Assembly (NCBI RefSeq): GCF_036320965.1
Contig: NC_092225.1
Span: 71,781,108-71,845,107 of the forward strand
DNA: 64,000 nt
Direction of reading: 5' to 3'
Source: Panulirus ornatus
Lineage: Eukaryota > Arthropoda > Malacostraca > Decapoda > Palinuridae
In this document: positions 54,785 to 64,000 of the stretch, piece after piece
How positions within the stretch are numbered: the stretch's first letter is position 1
Layout: each line of letters starts with the position of its first letter
The notes under the pieces: model-generated
What the model was told of the DNA's origin: nothing
What the model saw: the letters and a program-made list of their open reading frames with translations, nothing else
The model's database searches: none
Made by a program: the position numbers and the translations under genes

Positions 54785-55590
54785 CCCATGCCTCACAACT
54801 ATATAAACTGTTGGAACCACTATTCCTTTAAACATATACTCTTAGGACCTTACACAAAGTATCTCTATCAGCCCTGTCATATGCCTTCTCCAGATATATA
54901 AATGCCACATACAAATCCATCTCTTTTTTTTAAGTATTTCTCACAGACATTCTTCAAAGCAAACACCTGATCCACATATCCTCTACCACTTCTGAAACCA
55001 CACTGCTCCTCCCCAATCTGATGCTCGGTACATGCCTTCATCCTCTCAATTAATACCCTCCCATAAACAGGAATACTCAACAGACTTATGCCTCTGTAGT
55101 TTGAACACCCACTTTAACCCCTTTGTCTTTGTACAATGGCACTATATAAGCATTCTGCTAATCCTCAGGCACTTCACCATGATCCATACATACATTGAAT
55201 ATCCTTATCAACCAATCAACAACACAGTCACCCCCTTTCTTCATATATTGAAGTGCAATACCATCCAAACACCTTTCTTGCCAGATTTCATCCTCTGCAA
55301 GGCTTTCACCACCACTTCTCTCTTAACCAAACCATTCTCCCTGACTCTTTCACTTCGCACACCACCCCAATCAAAACACCCTATATCTGCTGCCACTCTA
55401 TCATCAAATACATTCAACAAACCTTCAAAATACTCAGCCCATCTCCTTTTTTCTTCATCACTACCTGTTATCACTTTCCCCCTTGCCTCTTCACCAATGT
55501 TTCAATTTGTTCTCATCTTTTGCACATTATTTACCGCCTTCCAAAACATCTTTCCATTCTCCCTCACCCCAACTGTCATTTGCCCTTTTT
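54785..55590 (-). mobile_element. R25: R fragment with C-terminus fused to RT by deletion
   Basis: Starts in the YGCEAWAM region (GCCCATGCCTCACAACTATA), jumps after about 50 bp to VLRVYGV in RT (near 54836), and continues through motif A, GFRSGRGYVDQVFALKN (54877-55080) and fingers to the linker. The region that held motif B and the FADD box is deleted. It joins the tail of R26 at about 55590. Confidence 0.78.
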
Positions 55591-56166
55591 CATACTCGGT
55601 TACTGTTTCCCGTGCTAGTGAGGAACAGAAGAACAATGGCCACATCCACTTACATCAATTCTCAAGCTGTCGTGTGTAATGTACCAAAACCACAGCTTCC
55701 TAACCACAACCAGGCCCAACAGACCTTTCCATGGTTTACCCCAGATGCTTCACATTCCCTGGTTCAGTCGATTGACAGTACTTTAACCCCTGTCCGTATC
55801 ATTCCAATTCACCCTGTACCTTGCATGCCTTTTACCGAAATGCATGTCCAGGCCCCAATCCTTCAAAATCTTTCTGTCAACCTTTCCTCACTCATTCTCT
55901 CCATATGTCCAAATGATTTTAGCACATCTTCTTAAGCTCTATCAAACACGCTCCTTTCATTACCACACCTCTCTCTTTTCTTTTCATTACCTACTCAATC
56001 AAACCATCTAACACCACATATTGTCCTCAAACACATCCACCTTCCTTTGCACAGCCTTATGTATAGCCCATGCCTCACATCGATATGATACCTTTAAACA
56101 TACCTATTTTTGCCCTACCAGAAATTGATCTCTCTTTCCATACATTCTTCAGGGCTCTAAGAACTC
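55591..56166 (-). mobile_element. R26: old R 3' fragment with reduced 3' UTR
   Basis: Tail CATACTCGGTTACTGTTTCC, then directly the CATCCACTTACATCAATTCT and CTGTCGTGTGTAATGTACCA parts of the 3' UTR without the TATGTA stretch. The C-terminus is decayed back to the TLSxRAK region near 56140. Confidence 0.75.
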
Positions 56167-56167
56167 T

Positions 56168-56451
56168 TGATCACTGTTTCCCGTGTCACTGAGATAGCAC
56201 CAGGAAACAGACGAAGAATGACCCATCCACTCATATACCCATATATATACACAGATGCCCATACAGGTAAATACACATTAGTGTATACACATGTACATAT
56301 TCATACCTTCTGCTTGTTGTTCCATTCCAAGCTGTTTACTTCCATGTATCTAAAACAACACTTCACTTCCTCCAATTTTTCTCCACTGAAACCCACACCG
56401 TAATTAACTCATCCCTCAACTCATATAAACTAAACAACTTTGCTTTCATTA
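56168..56451 (-). mobile_element. R27: old R 3' fragment
   Basis: Hairpin tail (GATCACTGTTTCCCGTGTCA), a short TATACA-rich part, then a jump to the FRYLGV and NGEKLEE region (CTTCACTTCCTCCAATTTTT). It ends at NVNESKVV, where CR1-like sequence begins. Confidence 0.72.
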
Positions 56452-57670
56452 AAAAGCAAATGGATGACATTCTACAGAGGAAAAATTTCCTTTCTGGCAG
56501 TACAGTTTTAGGAAAAAGTCATCATGTGTAACCAACCTCTCATATTTTTATGAAAGAGTAAGCTCTACTTTAGACCAATGGGAAAGCACTGTTCCTGCAT
56601 GGGAGACTCATCATGAGGTTGGATCAACAGGATATAAAACTATCTAATTATCTATAAGAAAGGAACAAAGGACACATGTCACAGAGGCATTCTCCAAATG
56701 GGTTGGGATCACCAGCAAGGTGCCGATGGGTTCTATTCTGGGACCATTAGCTTTCAAGATCTAAATAAATGACTTGCCTTAAAGGTTATGAGAGAAGTGA
56801 AAAGCACGAATGACCGCACTAACTTACAAGGGGACCTAAACAGACTCTGAAGTTAATCTCGTGTGGTCAATGAGAATCAACCCGAGCACATGTAATGAAG
56901 ATGGGACAGAGAAGGAAATAATTCTCACAATTCTGTACGTGAAGATTTGACAGTTGATAATGTCACTAGCCTGACACTAGACTCCTATAATAGAACAGCT
57001 AAGGAGACAAGGTTTGCTGGCAAATATTAGAATAGCATTCAAGCATATGGATAAGGAAATATATACCAATCTGTTCATATCATGTATAAGGCCAAAACTA
57101 AAATATGCTTATCAAGTTCAGCCACTTAAAATAAAAAAGAACCAAGACCTAAAACAGAAGGTCCTAATGTGGACAACAAAGATGGTACAAGAATTGACAG
57201 CTCATGGCCACTACACTAGAGTTGCCCTCAGCCATTGGGCTTTTAAGGGTGAGGCACTAAAGGTTAAGAAGCAGCACTGGAGCTCACCAAGCACAGCAGC
57301 TCTTTTGCTATTGCCACCTCCTTGAGAAAGCACCCAAACAGAATGAGCATAATAGATACAGATAGATAGACAGAGGTAAAGGACTAGAAGCTTTAAATTT
57401 GAATTGATTACAACCTTTAAATTTTCAAAACAGATCAATGACATAGACAGTGAACAGTTCTGTAAAGATTCAAGGACTGAATAACCAGAGGCCATGACAA
57501 AATGAACTTGTTTAAAATGATGTTTAGAATTATTTCTATAGTATAAAAGTGGTGGATGAATAGATCAAAATGACTAGGACATGCTTAATGCAGACAGCAT
57601 ACATAAATATAAAAAGAACTATGGCAGAGAAAGTTCAAGAGATGGAGCCCCTTAAGTGTAAAACTCCCTT
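56452..57670 (+). pseudogene. CR1-like LINE fragment A (RT and C-terminus)
   Basis: Begins at KKQMDDILQRKNF, equivalent to RKQVDDFLQQSSV of the 3.8-kb copy. GSILGPL is at about 56730, NLQGDLNRL-like sequence at about 56830, RPKLKYAYQVQPLK at about 57090, and the closing YGREVQEMEPLKCKTPFT at about 57615-57665. The ADD box is missing through a deletion after the GPL motif. Many stops are present. Confidence 0.65.
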
Positions 57671-57699
57671 CACATAGAGTACAAATAAATAATAACACA

Positions 57700-59300
57700 C
57701 ACGGTGACTGACAGTAATAGAGACACAAGTTTTTAGAGTGCCCACCGGAAAATTTTCTAAACCAGTATGTCAGTGAATACACTAGAATGAAATGGACTGA
57801 TACACCATCATTACCAGGCCTTGTCTTCACAATCACTAGCATGGATAATAAGAATTTAAAAAACAATACACAAAATGGAAAAAAATTTAATGCTCAAATT
57901 TGACTTTCTGGTAAATGAAGACATAAAAAAGAGCAGAGGTGAAACAAGATATAAAGAGGAATACGACTGGAAACTATACATATCTCAACAATTTCTACAA
58001 TAACTGACAGAGATTGGGAAATGGAGTTCAGTAGTCAAGAACTAAGGCATTGTGGTTAGAAGCTCAGTGAAATTATAATGAGTGAATAAACACAAGGGTA
58101 CCACGAACCTTAAATACACAAGGAAAGTTAAGAAAGAGGGAAGTATTGTTTAATAAAATATGTTATAAAGCAAATGAGCTTTGAGATGAGCATATGAAGA
58201 AATAGGTAACAATCCAGCCAGTTTTTGCTAAGTGAAAGATAGCAAGGAACAAGTATAGCATGATAAAAATACTGGACAAGGAAGGAGAAAATCTAAAACT
58301 TTTCCATAAATTCATCAAGAATGAAATGTTAGCAAATGAACAACTCCCCCGACTATGGAATTCAGTGGGTAGAATTGCAAATTATGATATAAGGGCACAT
58401 GAGGAACTGAATAAAAAGTTTAAAAGTTTTATCACTGTGGATGACACTATAACCCAAATGAACAGAGAGGAGGTTTTAGAAAACAATGAGTTATGTAAAA
58501 AAGGCATGAACAAAAATTCTAAGAGGTCTTGACCCATACAAGGATCATGGTCCTTATGAAACTCCTCCATATGTGCTAAAAATGTGTGCAGATACACTAA
58601 CACAAACCTCTTGAAATGCTCTTCAGGATGCCAATGGAGGGAGGCAAAGTGCCAAGAAAGTGGAAATAAGAGACTGAGAATGGGCACTGATTGAACTCAA
58701 TGATAAATGTGTCTGTAAGGTCTTGGAAAAATGATTCAGAAAGCAAATGGAGGACTTTCTATAGAAGAGAAATTACTTTAGTGAGAGGCAACAAAGTTTT
58801 TGGGAAAGGAGATGAAGTGTAATAAACTTCTTAAACTTCTACAGGAGATGCTCTGCCTTAGACAGAAGGGAAGGCTGGGTGGACTGCATTTCTCATAATG
58901 GGTTGAGGCCATCAGCAGAGAGCCATCGGGTTTAATTCTGGGTTCATTACTATTTTTGATTAGTTTCAATTGCTAGCCTACAGGTATGGACCTCTACCTG
59001 AATATGTTTTCAGAGGCTGAATTTGCCCAAACTGATCATAACCTTTAAGACTCTAAAACGTAATCGATGATAGAGACAATGAACAATTCTTCAACATATG
59101 TAGGGATAGAACAACCAAAAAACATAACATTAAATCAAGCTTTCAAAGATATGTGAGGAAGTACTTTTAGGGTATGAGTATTGGATAAACAGAAAAAACA
59201 AGAAGACATGTCTAATGTAGACAGTATAAAGAAATTCAAGAAGTGGTATGATAGAGATGGGGTTCCACAAGAGTAAAACTCCCTCCTCATGCATACAAAT
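57700..59300 (+). pseudogene. CR1-like LINE fragment B (EN end to C-terminus)
   Basis: Follows fragment A in the same orientation. EN end (QYVSEYTRMKWTDTPSLPG-like) is at about 57755-57820, the EN-RT linker at 58260-58532 (LFHKFIKNEMLANEQLPRL, FKSFITVDDTITQ), VCKVLEK and RKQMEDFL at about 58710-58760, REGWVDC at about 58870, GLILGSLL at about 58930, and the YDRDGVPQE end at about 59250. All of it is broken. An internal deletion removes motif A to motif B. Confidence 0.65.
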
Positions 59301-59892
59301 AGGTAATGACACATACTGTTTTGATTCACTGTACCCACAATGCCCATTGCATATTGTTGCCAAAATTTTTTTGTAAATCATCATGTTGAAAATCAAAATT
59401 GTTATACAACCATTGCTGAAAACTTTTATACTTTATCTTCATTAATATTAATGTACACTATATGCTTTTCTATATGACATAAAATAGAGAGATTGATACA
59501 TAAATACTTTCTATTGGAAACATATAATGATCTGCTAAACTTGTATAGAATTCATTTGTTCATGCACATGGATTTGATATTAACAGCATGGTTTTTCCTC
59601 TCATGCTTTCCAAGTCACAAAGACTTTGCAGTTTACTACTGTATTTTAACCCACCCAAAATGAGCATGAGACCAGCATCAAGTAGTTATGCCAGTGACAT
59701 GGAAAAACTATACTGGATGTACAAATGTGATATGACTGGAAGAAGTCCTGTCAATAAAGCATTCTTATTTTTGCCATATAAAACTAATCTTTAATGTACT
59801 TAAATAACACACATAATAGCATACTGTATTGCATGTGAGAAAATATGATCAGGAAAATTAAGACATTAGTATACAGGAGCTTTCTATCTTAT
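59301..59892. other. No gene recognised
   Basis: AT-rich DNA between a CR1-like end and R28. A small plus frame at 59588-59794 has no recognisable content. Confidence 0.4.
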
Positions 59893-61596
59893 TCTCTTCA
59901 TACCCGATCACTGTTTCCCACATCAACAAGGAACAGACAAATAAAGGCCGCATCTGTTCATATCCATTATCTAACAGTCATGCGTAATGCACAAAAACCA
60001 CAGCTCCCCATCCACAACCAAGCCTCACATACCTTTCCATGGCTTCCCCTAGATGCTTCATATGCCTTGGTTCAGTCTACTGACTGCACATTAACCCCTG
60101 TATGCCTCAACATTCCAGTTCCCTCTATCCTGACTATGCCTGTCACTCTTCTGCATGGTCAGACCCTGATCTCTCAAAATCCTTTTCACTTCAACCTTCC
60201 ATCTCTGATTTGGTTTCCCTTTTCTCTTTATTCCCTCCACTCCTGACACATATATCCTCTTTGCCAATCTTACCTTAGTCATTCTCTCCATTATGTCCAA
60301 ACCACTTCAGCACACCTTCAGCTTTCTCAACCACACACCTTTCATTACCACACTCCTCCTTTATCAAACCACCTCACACCAATAATATTCTTAATATCTA
60401 ATTTCCTATACATCCACCATCCTCCACACAGCTTTATCTATAGCCCAAGACTTGCATACATATTACATTGTTGGAACTATTATACCTTCAAACATACCCA
60501 TTTTTGTCCTCCCATAGAACAATCTCTCTGGCCATGCATTCTTCAGCATTCCCAGAACATTTGCCCCCTCACCCACCCTAAGACTCACTTCCACTTCAAA
60601 GGTTCCATTCACTGCAATGTCCACTTCCAGGTATCTAAAACACTTCACTTCAAATTCACATCCTAACTAAGTTGTCCTTCAACCCTACTACACCTAATAA
60701 CCTTGCTTTTATTAACATTCACTCTCAACAGCCTCCTGTCACTCACTCTTCCTAACTCAGTCACATACTTCTGCAGTTTCTCAATCAAATCTGCTGCCAG
60801 TGCTGGATGTATCATCAACAAAAACAGACTCACTTCCCAGGCTTTCTCATTCTCCATAGACTGCATACTCACCCCTCTCCAAGACTTGAATTCATCTCCC
60901 CCACATACAAATTAAACAACCATGGGAACATCACACACCCTTGCCACAGACCAAACTTCACTTGGAACAATTTACTCTCCTCTTTCCCAACTCAAATACA
61001 TGCCTCATAGCCTTGACAAAAACTTTTCACAGCTCCTAGCAGCTTACCTCCCACACCATATATTCTTAAGACCTCCCACAAGGCATCTCTATCAATCTTA
61101 TCACATGCTTTCTTGAGATCCATAAATACCACATACAAATCCATCTGTTTCTCTAAGTATTTTGCACACACATTCTTAAAAACCATACACCTGATCCACA
61201 CATCTACCACTTCTGAAGCTACACCACTCCTCCCGAATTTAATGCTCCATACATACTCTCACCCTCTCAATCACTAAGCTCCCATGAAACTTACCAGGTA
61301 CACTCAATAAACATATACCTCTGTAGTTTGAACATTCACCTTTATTCCTCTTGCCTTTATACAGTGGCACTATACATGCAATCTGCCAATCATCAGGCAC
61401 CTCACCATGATCAAACAACAACACAGTCACCCCATTTCTTAGTAAATTCAACTGCAGTACCATCCACTCCAGCCACCTTGCCACATCTCATCTTACATAA
61501 GGCTTCACCACAACTTCTCCATTCACCAAGCCATGCTCCATGACTCTCTCTCTTTGCATACCACCCTGACTTAAACATCCTGTATCTACCACTCTA
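59893..61596 (-). mobile_element. R28: most diverged R copy
   Basis: Tail near 59900 (ATACCCGATCACTGTTTCCC), a reduced 3' UTR without the TATGTA part, then C-terminus, thumb, palm and fingers up to the VDTGCLSQGGMQRER linker end. Pieces at 60091-60300, 60463-60648, 60663-60872, 60992-61210 and 61239-61484 still show IYVSGVEG, FRYLEVD, NVNKSKVIR, YVVFMDLKKACDKID and GICLLSVPGKF. The catalytic box is disrupted. Confidence 0.82.
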
Positions 61597-62100
61597 TTAT
61601 ACTTAGTCGCTGTCTCACATGTTAGCGAGGTAGCGCAAGGAAACAGATGAAAGAATAGCCCAACCCACCCACATACACATGTATATACACAAACACCTAC
61701 ACACGCACATATACACAACTATACATTTCAATGTATGGATACATACACACACACAGACATATACATATATACACATGTCCACATTCATACTTGCTGCCTT
61801 CATCCATTCCACTACACATGAAATGCCATCCCTCTCGCCCCCATGCGCATGCATGAGGTCTTCAAGCTCTCAAATTCTACAAGTTCTTCCCCATTTCTAT
61901 TTACAACACTGAACACCCCATGTACACCAATTATGTCCTCAACTGCCACATTACTCACCCTCGCATTCAAATCAACCATCACTAAAACCCAGTCTTGTGC
62001 ATCAAAGCAACTAACACACTCACTCCATCCACTTTTAGATTTACCCACATCAATCTAGAATTTACTTTCTTATACTCTGTCACATACTCCCACAACTTTG
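61597..62100 (-). mobile_element. R29: R copy reduced to 3' tail plus an EN fragment
   Basis: Hairpin tail and TATACA-rich 3' UTR at 61597 to about 61855, then at about 61866 an abrupt jump to EN sequence: NGEELVEFESLK, VFSVVNRNGEE, MVDLNARVSNVAVEDIIGVHGV and a LIWVNLKVDG-like end near 62080. All of RT and the linker are missing, about 2.3 kb. This is a large internal deletion that leaves both outer parts. Confidence 0.75.
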
Positions 62101-62113
62101 AGTATAGAATGAC

Positions 62114-62994
62114 AAAGCTTTCCTTGGTTTACCCTAGACGCTTCACATGCCCTGATTCAATCCACTGACAGCACGTCAACCCCGGTATACCACATCGATC
62201 CAATTCACTATTCCTTGCCCTCCTTTCACCCTCCTGCATGTTCAGGCCCCGATCACACAAAATCTTTTTCACTCCATCTTTCCACCTCCAATTTGGTCTC
62301 CCACTTCTCCTCGTTCCCTGCACCTCCGACACATATATCCTCTTGGTCAATCTTTCCTCACTCATTCTCTCCATGTGCCCAAACCATTTCAAAACACCCT
62401 CTTCTGCTCTCTCAACCACGCTCTTTTTATTTCCACACATCTCTCTTACCCTTATGTTACTTACTCGATCAAACCACCTCACACCACACATTGTCCTCAA
62501 ACATCTTATTTCCAGCACATCCATCCTCCTGCGCACAACTCTATCCATAGCCCACGCCTCGCAACCATACAACATTGTTGGGACCACTATTCCTTCAAAC
62601 ATACCCATTTTTGCTTTCCGAGATAATGTTCTCGACTTCAACACATTCTTCAAGGCTCCCAGGATTTTCGCCCCCTCCCCCACCCTATGATTCACTTCCG
62701 CTTCCATGGTTCCATCCGCTGCCAGATCCACTCCCAGATATCTAAAACACTTTACTTCCTCCAGTTTTTCTCCATTCAAACTTACCTCCCAATTGACTTG
62801 ACTTTCAACCCTACTGTACCTAATAACCTTGCTCTTATTCACATTTACTCTTAACTTTCTTCTTTCACACACTTTACCAAACTCAGTCACCAGCTTCTGC
62901 AGTTTCTCACATGAATCAGCCACCAGCGCTGTATCATCAGCGAACAACAACTGACTCACTTCCCAAGCTCTCTCATCCACAACAGACTTCATAT
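62114..62994 (-). mobile_element. R30: young R copy lacking its 3' hairpin
   Basis: Begins at CTTTCCTTGGTTTACCCTAG, inside the 3' UTR, with no terminal hairpin or tail. It then has the open frame 62129-62992 to SMKSVVDERAWEVSQLL, where the CATA of its own sequence merges with a TA tract. It carries EVNHRV. One base loss near 62208 (ARNSELDRCGIPG) shifts the last residues and appends out-of-frame sequence. Confidence 0.88.
62129..62992 (-). pseudogene. R30 RT palm-to-C-terminus frame, 287 aa
   Basis: Starts near MKSVVDERAWEVSQLLFADDTALVADS (FADD intact) and continues through the thumb, YGCEAWAMDRVV, CGVRWFDRVSN, WFGHMERMSEERLTKR and RRSGRPNWRWKDG. After RARN a single-base deletion replaces RVNWIDVVYRG with an unrelated 30-residue end. 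Confidence 0.83.
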
Positions 62995-63054
62995 ATATAT
63001 ATATGAAAATATATAAAAATATATAAGATATATAAGAATATATAAAAAATAAAA

Positions 63055-63132
<78 letters not shown>
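62991..63132. repeat. Compound TA/AT-rich spacer between R30 and R31
   Basis: Short TA run, then TATAAAAATATATAAGATAT-like sequence with AATAAAAATATAC, then about 35 TA units. It is the centre of a head-to-head inverted repeat formed by R30 and R31. Confidence 0.92.
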
Positions 63133-63137
<5 letters not shown>

Positions 63138-64000
63138 GGTATAAGTTTGTTGAGTATTCCTGGTAAATTATATGGGAGGGTATTGATTGAGAGGGTGAAG
63201 GCATGTACAGAGCATCAGATTGGGGAAGAGCAGTGTGGTTTCAGAAGTGGTAGAGGATGTGTGGATCAGGTGTTTGCTTTGAAGAATGTATGTGAGAAAT
63301 ACTTAGAAAAGCAAATGGATTTGTATGTAGCATTTATGGATCTGGAGAAGGCATATGATAGAGTTGATAGAGATGCTCTGTGGAAGGTATTAAGAATATA
63401 TGGTGTGGGAGGAAAGTTGTTAGAAGCAGTGAAAAGTTTTTATCGAGGATGTAAGGCATGTGTACGTGTAGGAAGAGAGGAAAGTGATTGGTTCTCAGTG
63501 AATGTAGGTTTGCGGCAGGGGTGTGTGATGTCTCCATGGTTGTTTAATTTGTTTATGGATGGGGTTGTTAGGGAGGTAAATGCAAGAGTTTTGGAAAGAG
63601 GGGCAAGTATGAAGTCTGTTGGGGATGAGAGAGCTTGGGAAGTGAGTCAGTTGTTGTTCGCTGATGATACAGCGCTGGTGGATGATTCATGTGAGAAACT
63701 GCAGAAGCTGGTGACTGAGTTTGGTAAAGTGTGTGGAAGAAGAAAGTTAAGAGTAAATGTGAATAAGAGCAAGGTTATTAGGTACAGTAGGGTTGAGGGT
63801 CAAGTCAATTGGGAGGTGAGTTTGAATGGAGAAAAACTGGAGGAAGTGAAGTGTTTTAGATATCTGGGAGTGGATCTGGAAGCGGATGGAACCATGGAAG
63901 CGGAAGTGGATCATAGGGTGGGGGAGGGGGCGAAAATTCTGGGGGCCTTGAAGAATGTGTGGAAGTCGAGAACATTATCTCGGAAAGCAAAAATGGGTAT
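63133..64000 (+). mobile_element. R31: young R copy, continues beyond the window
   Basis: Starts at ACAGAGGTATAAGTTTGTTG (RGISLLSIPGK) immediately after the (TA)n tract. No frame break appears up to the last base. Residues AEVDHRV and SVGDERAWEV place it in the young subfamily that elsewhere has the short 3' UTR. It shares the VDDSCEK variant with R6. Confidence 0.92.
63133..64000 (+). CDS. R31 reverse transcriptase, open to window end
   Basis: The frame reads RGISLLSIPGKLYGRVLIER, GFRSGRGCVDQVFALKNVCE, YVAFMDLEKAYDRVDRDALW (motif A), GLRQGCVMSPWLFNLF (motif B), LLFADDTALVDDS (motif C), KLRVNVNKSKVIRYSRVEGQ, FRYLGVDLEADGTMEAEVDHRV and TLSRKAKMG, with no stop. EN and fingers motifs 0-1 are absent, so it is a 5'-truncated copy. 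DLEADG (others DLAADG) is shared with R11. The C-terminus lies outside the window. Confidence 0.87.

Noticed and set aside
58260..58532. Independent small protein gene of 90 aa
   Set aside because: Order and wording match the EN-RT linker of the CR1-like copy near 3330 (KLF…, FK.…VDDTI), so it is a fragment of that LINE.

Overview
This window looks like animal nuclear DNA, with a decapod crustacean as my best guess. That guess is inferred from the overall look of the repeats and is not proven. I recognise no host gene, rRNA, tRNA, operon or CRISPR array. Nearly everything identifiable is retrotransposon. One family dominates: an RTE-type non-LTR retrotransposon (LINE), called R here. It has about 31 recognisable copies or copy fragments, numbered R1-R31, plus several solitary 3' tails. 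A second, older CR1-like LINE is present as decayed pieces. A roughly 230-245 bp SINE-like element, called S, occurs twice.

Family R, reconstructed by reading the copies against each other, is about 3.4 kb. It has a 5' UTR of about 180 bp and one long reading frame: an APE-type endonuclease (EN), a linker, reverse transcriptase (RT) with an FADD box, and a C-terminal region with WFGHM and GRPNWRW motifs. The 3' UTR ends in a small two-tier hairpin followed by a poly-A, (TA)n, (ATA)n or (AAAT)n tail. Most copies are 5'-truncated and broken. The youngest keep long open frames (R3, R11, R15, R20, R30, R31). R17 (split by S2), R12 and R19 (split by R20) retain EN.

Layout. 1-5.2 kb: an old CR1-like element carrying R1 and an unrelated short repeat. 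5.2-9.3 kb: mostly unassigned AT-rich DNA with a CR1 3' fragment, a solitary R tail, a small tandem repeat and a (TATC)-headed repeat. 9.3-41.4 kb: a dense nested array R2-R18, mostly minus strand, with (TA)n tracts at many element-element junctions. 41.4-42.8 kb: a CR1 fragment and unassigned DNA. 42.8-56.45 kb: a second R array with many older copies. 56.45-59.3 kb: two CR1-like fragments in the same orientation. 59.9-64 kb: R28-R31, the last running off the window.

How the parts relate. R encodes the enzymes. S has no coding capacity, but its first ~130 bp match the R 5' UTR and its last ~45 bp match the R 3' hairpin, so it looks like a parasite built from both ends of R. The (TA)n tail of one R copy appears to be a preferred landing site for the next, which would explain the head-to-tail and tail-to-tail arrays. 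Three insertions have legible target-site duplications (R1, R20, S2) and a fourth is likely (R13), giving a relative order of events.
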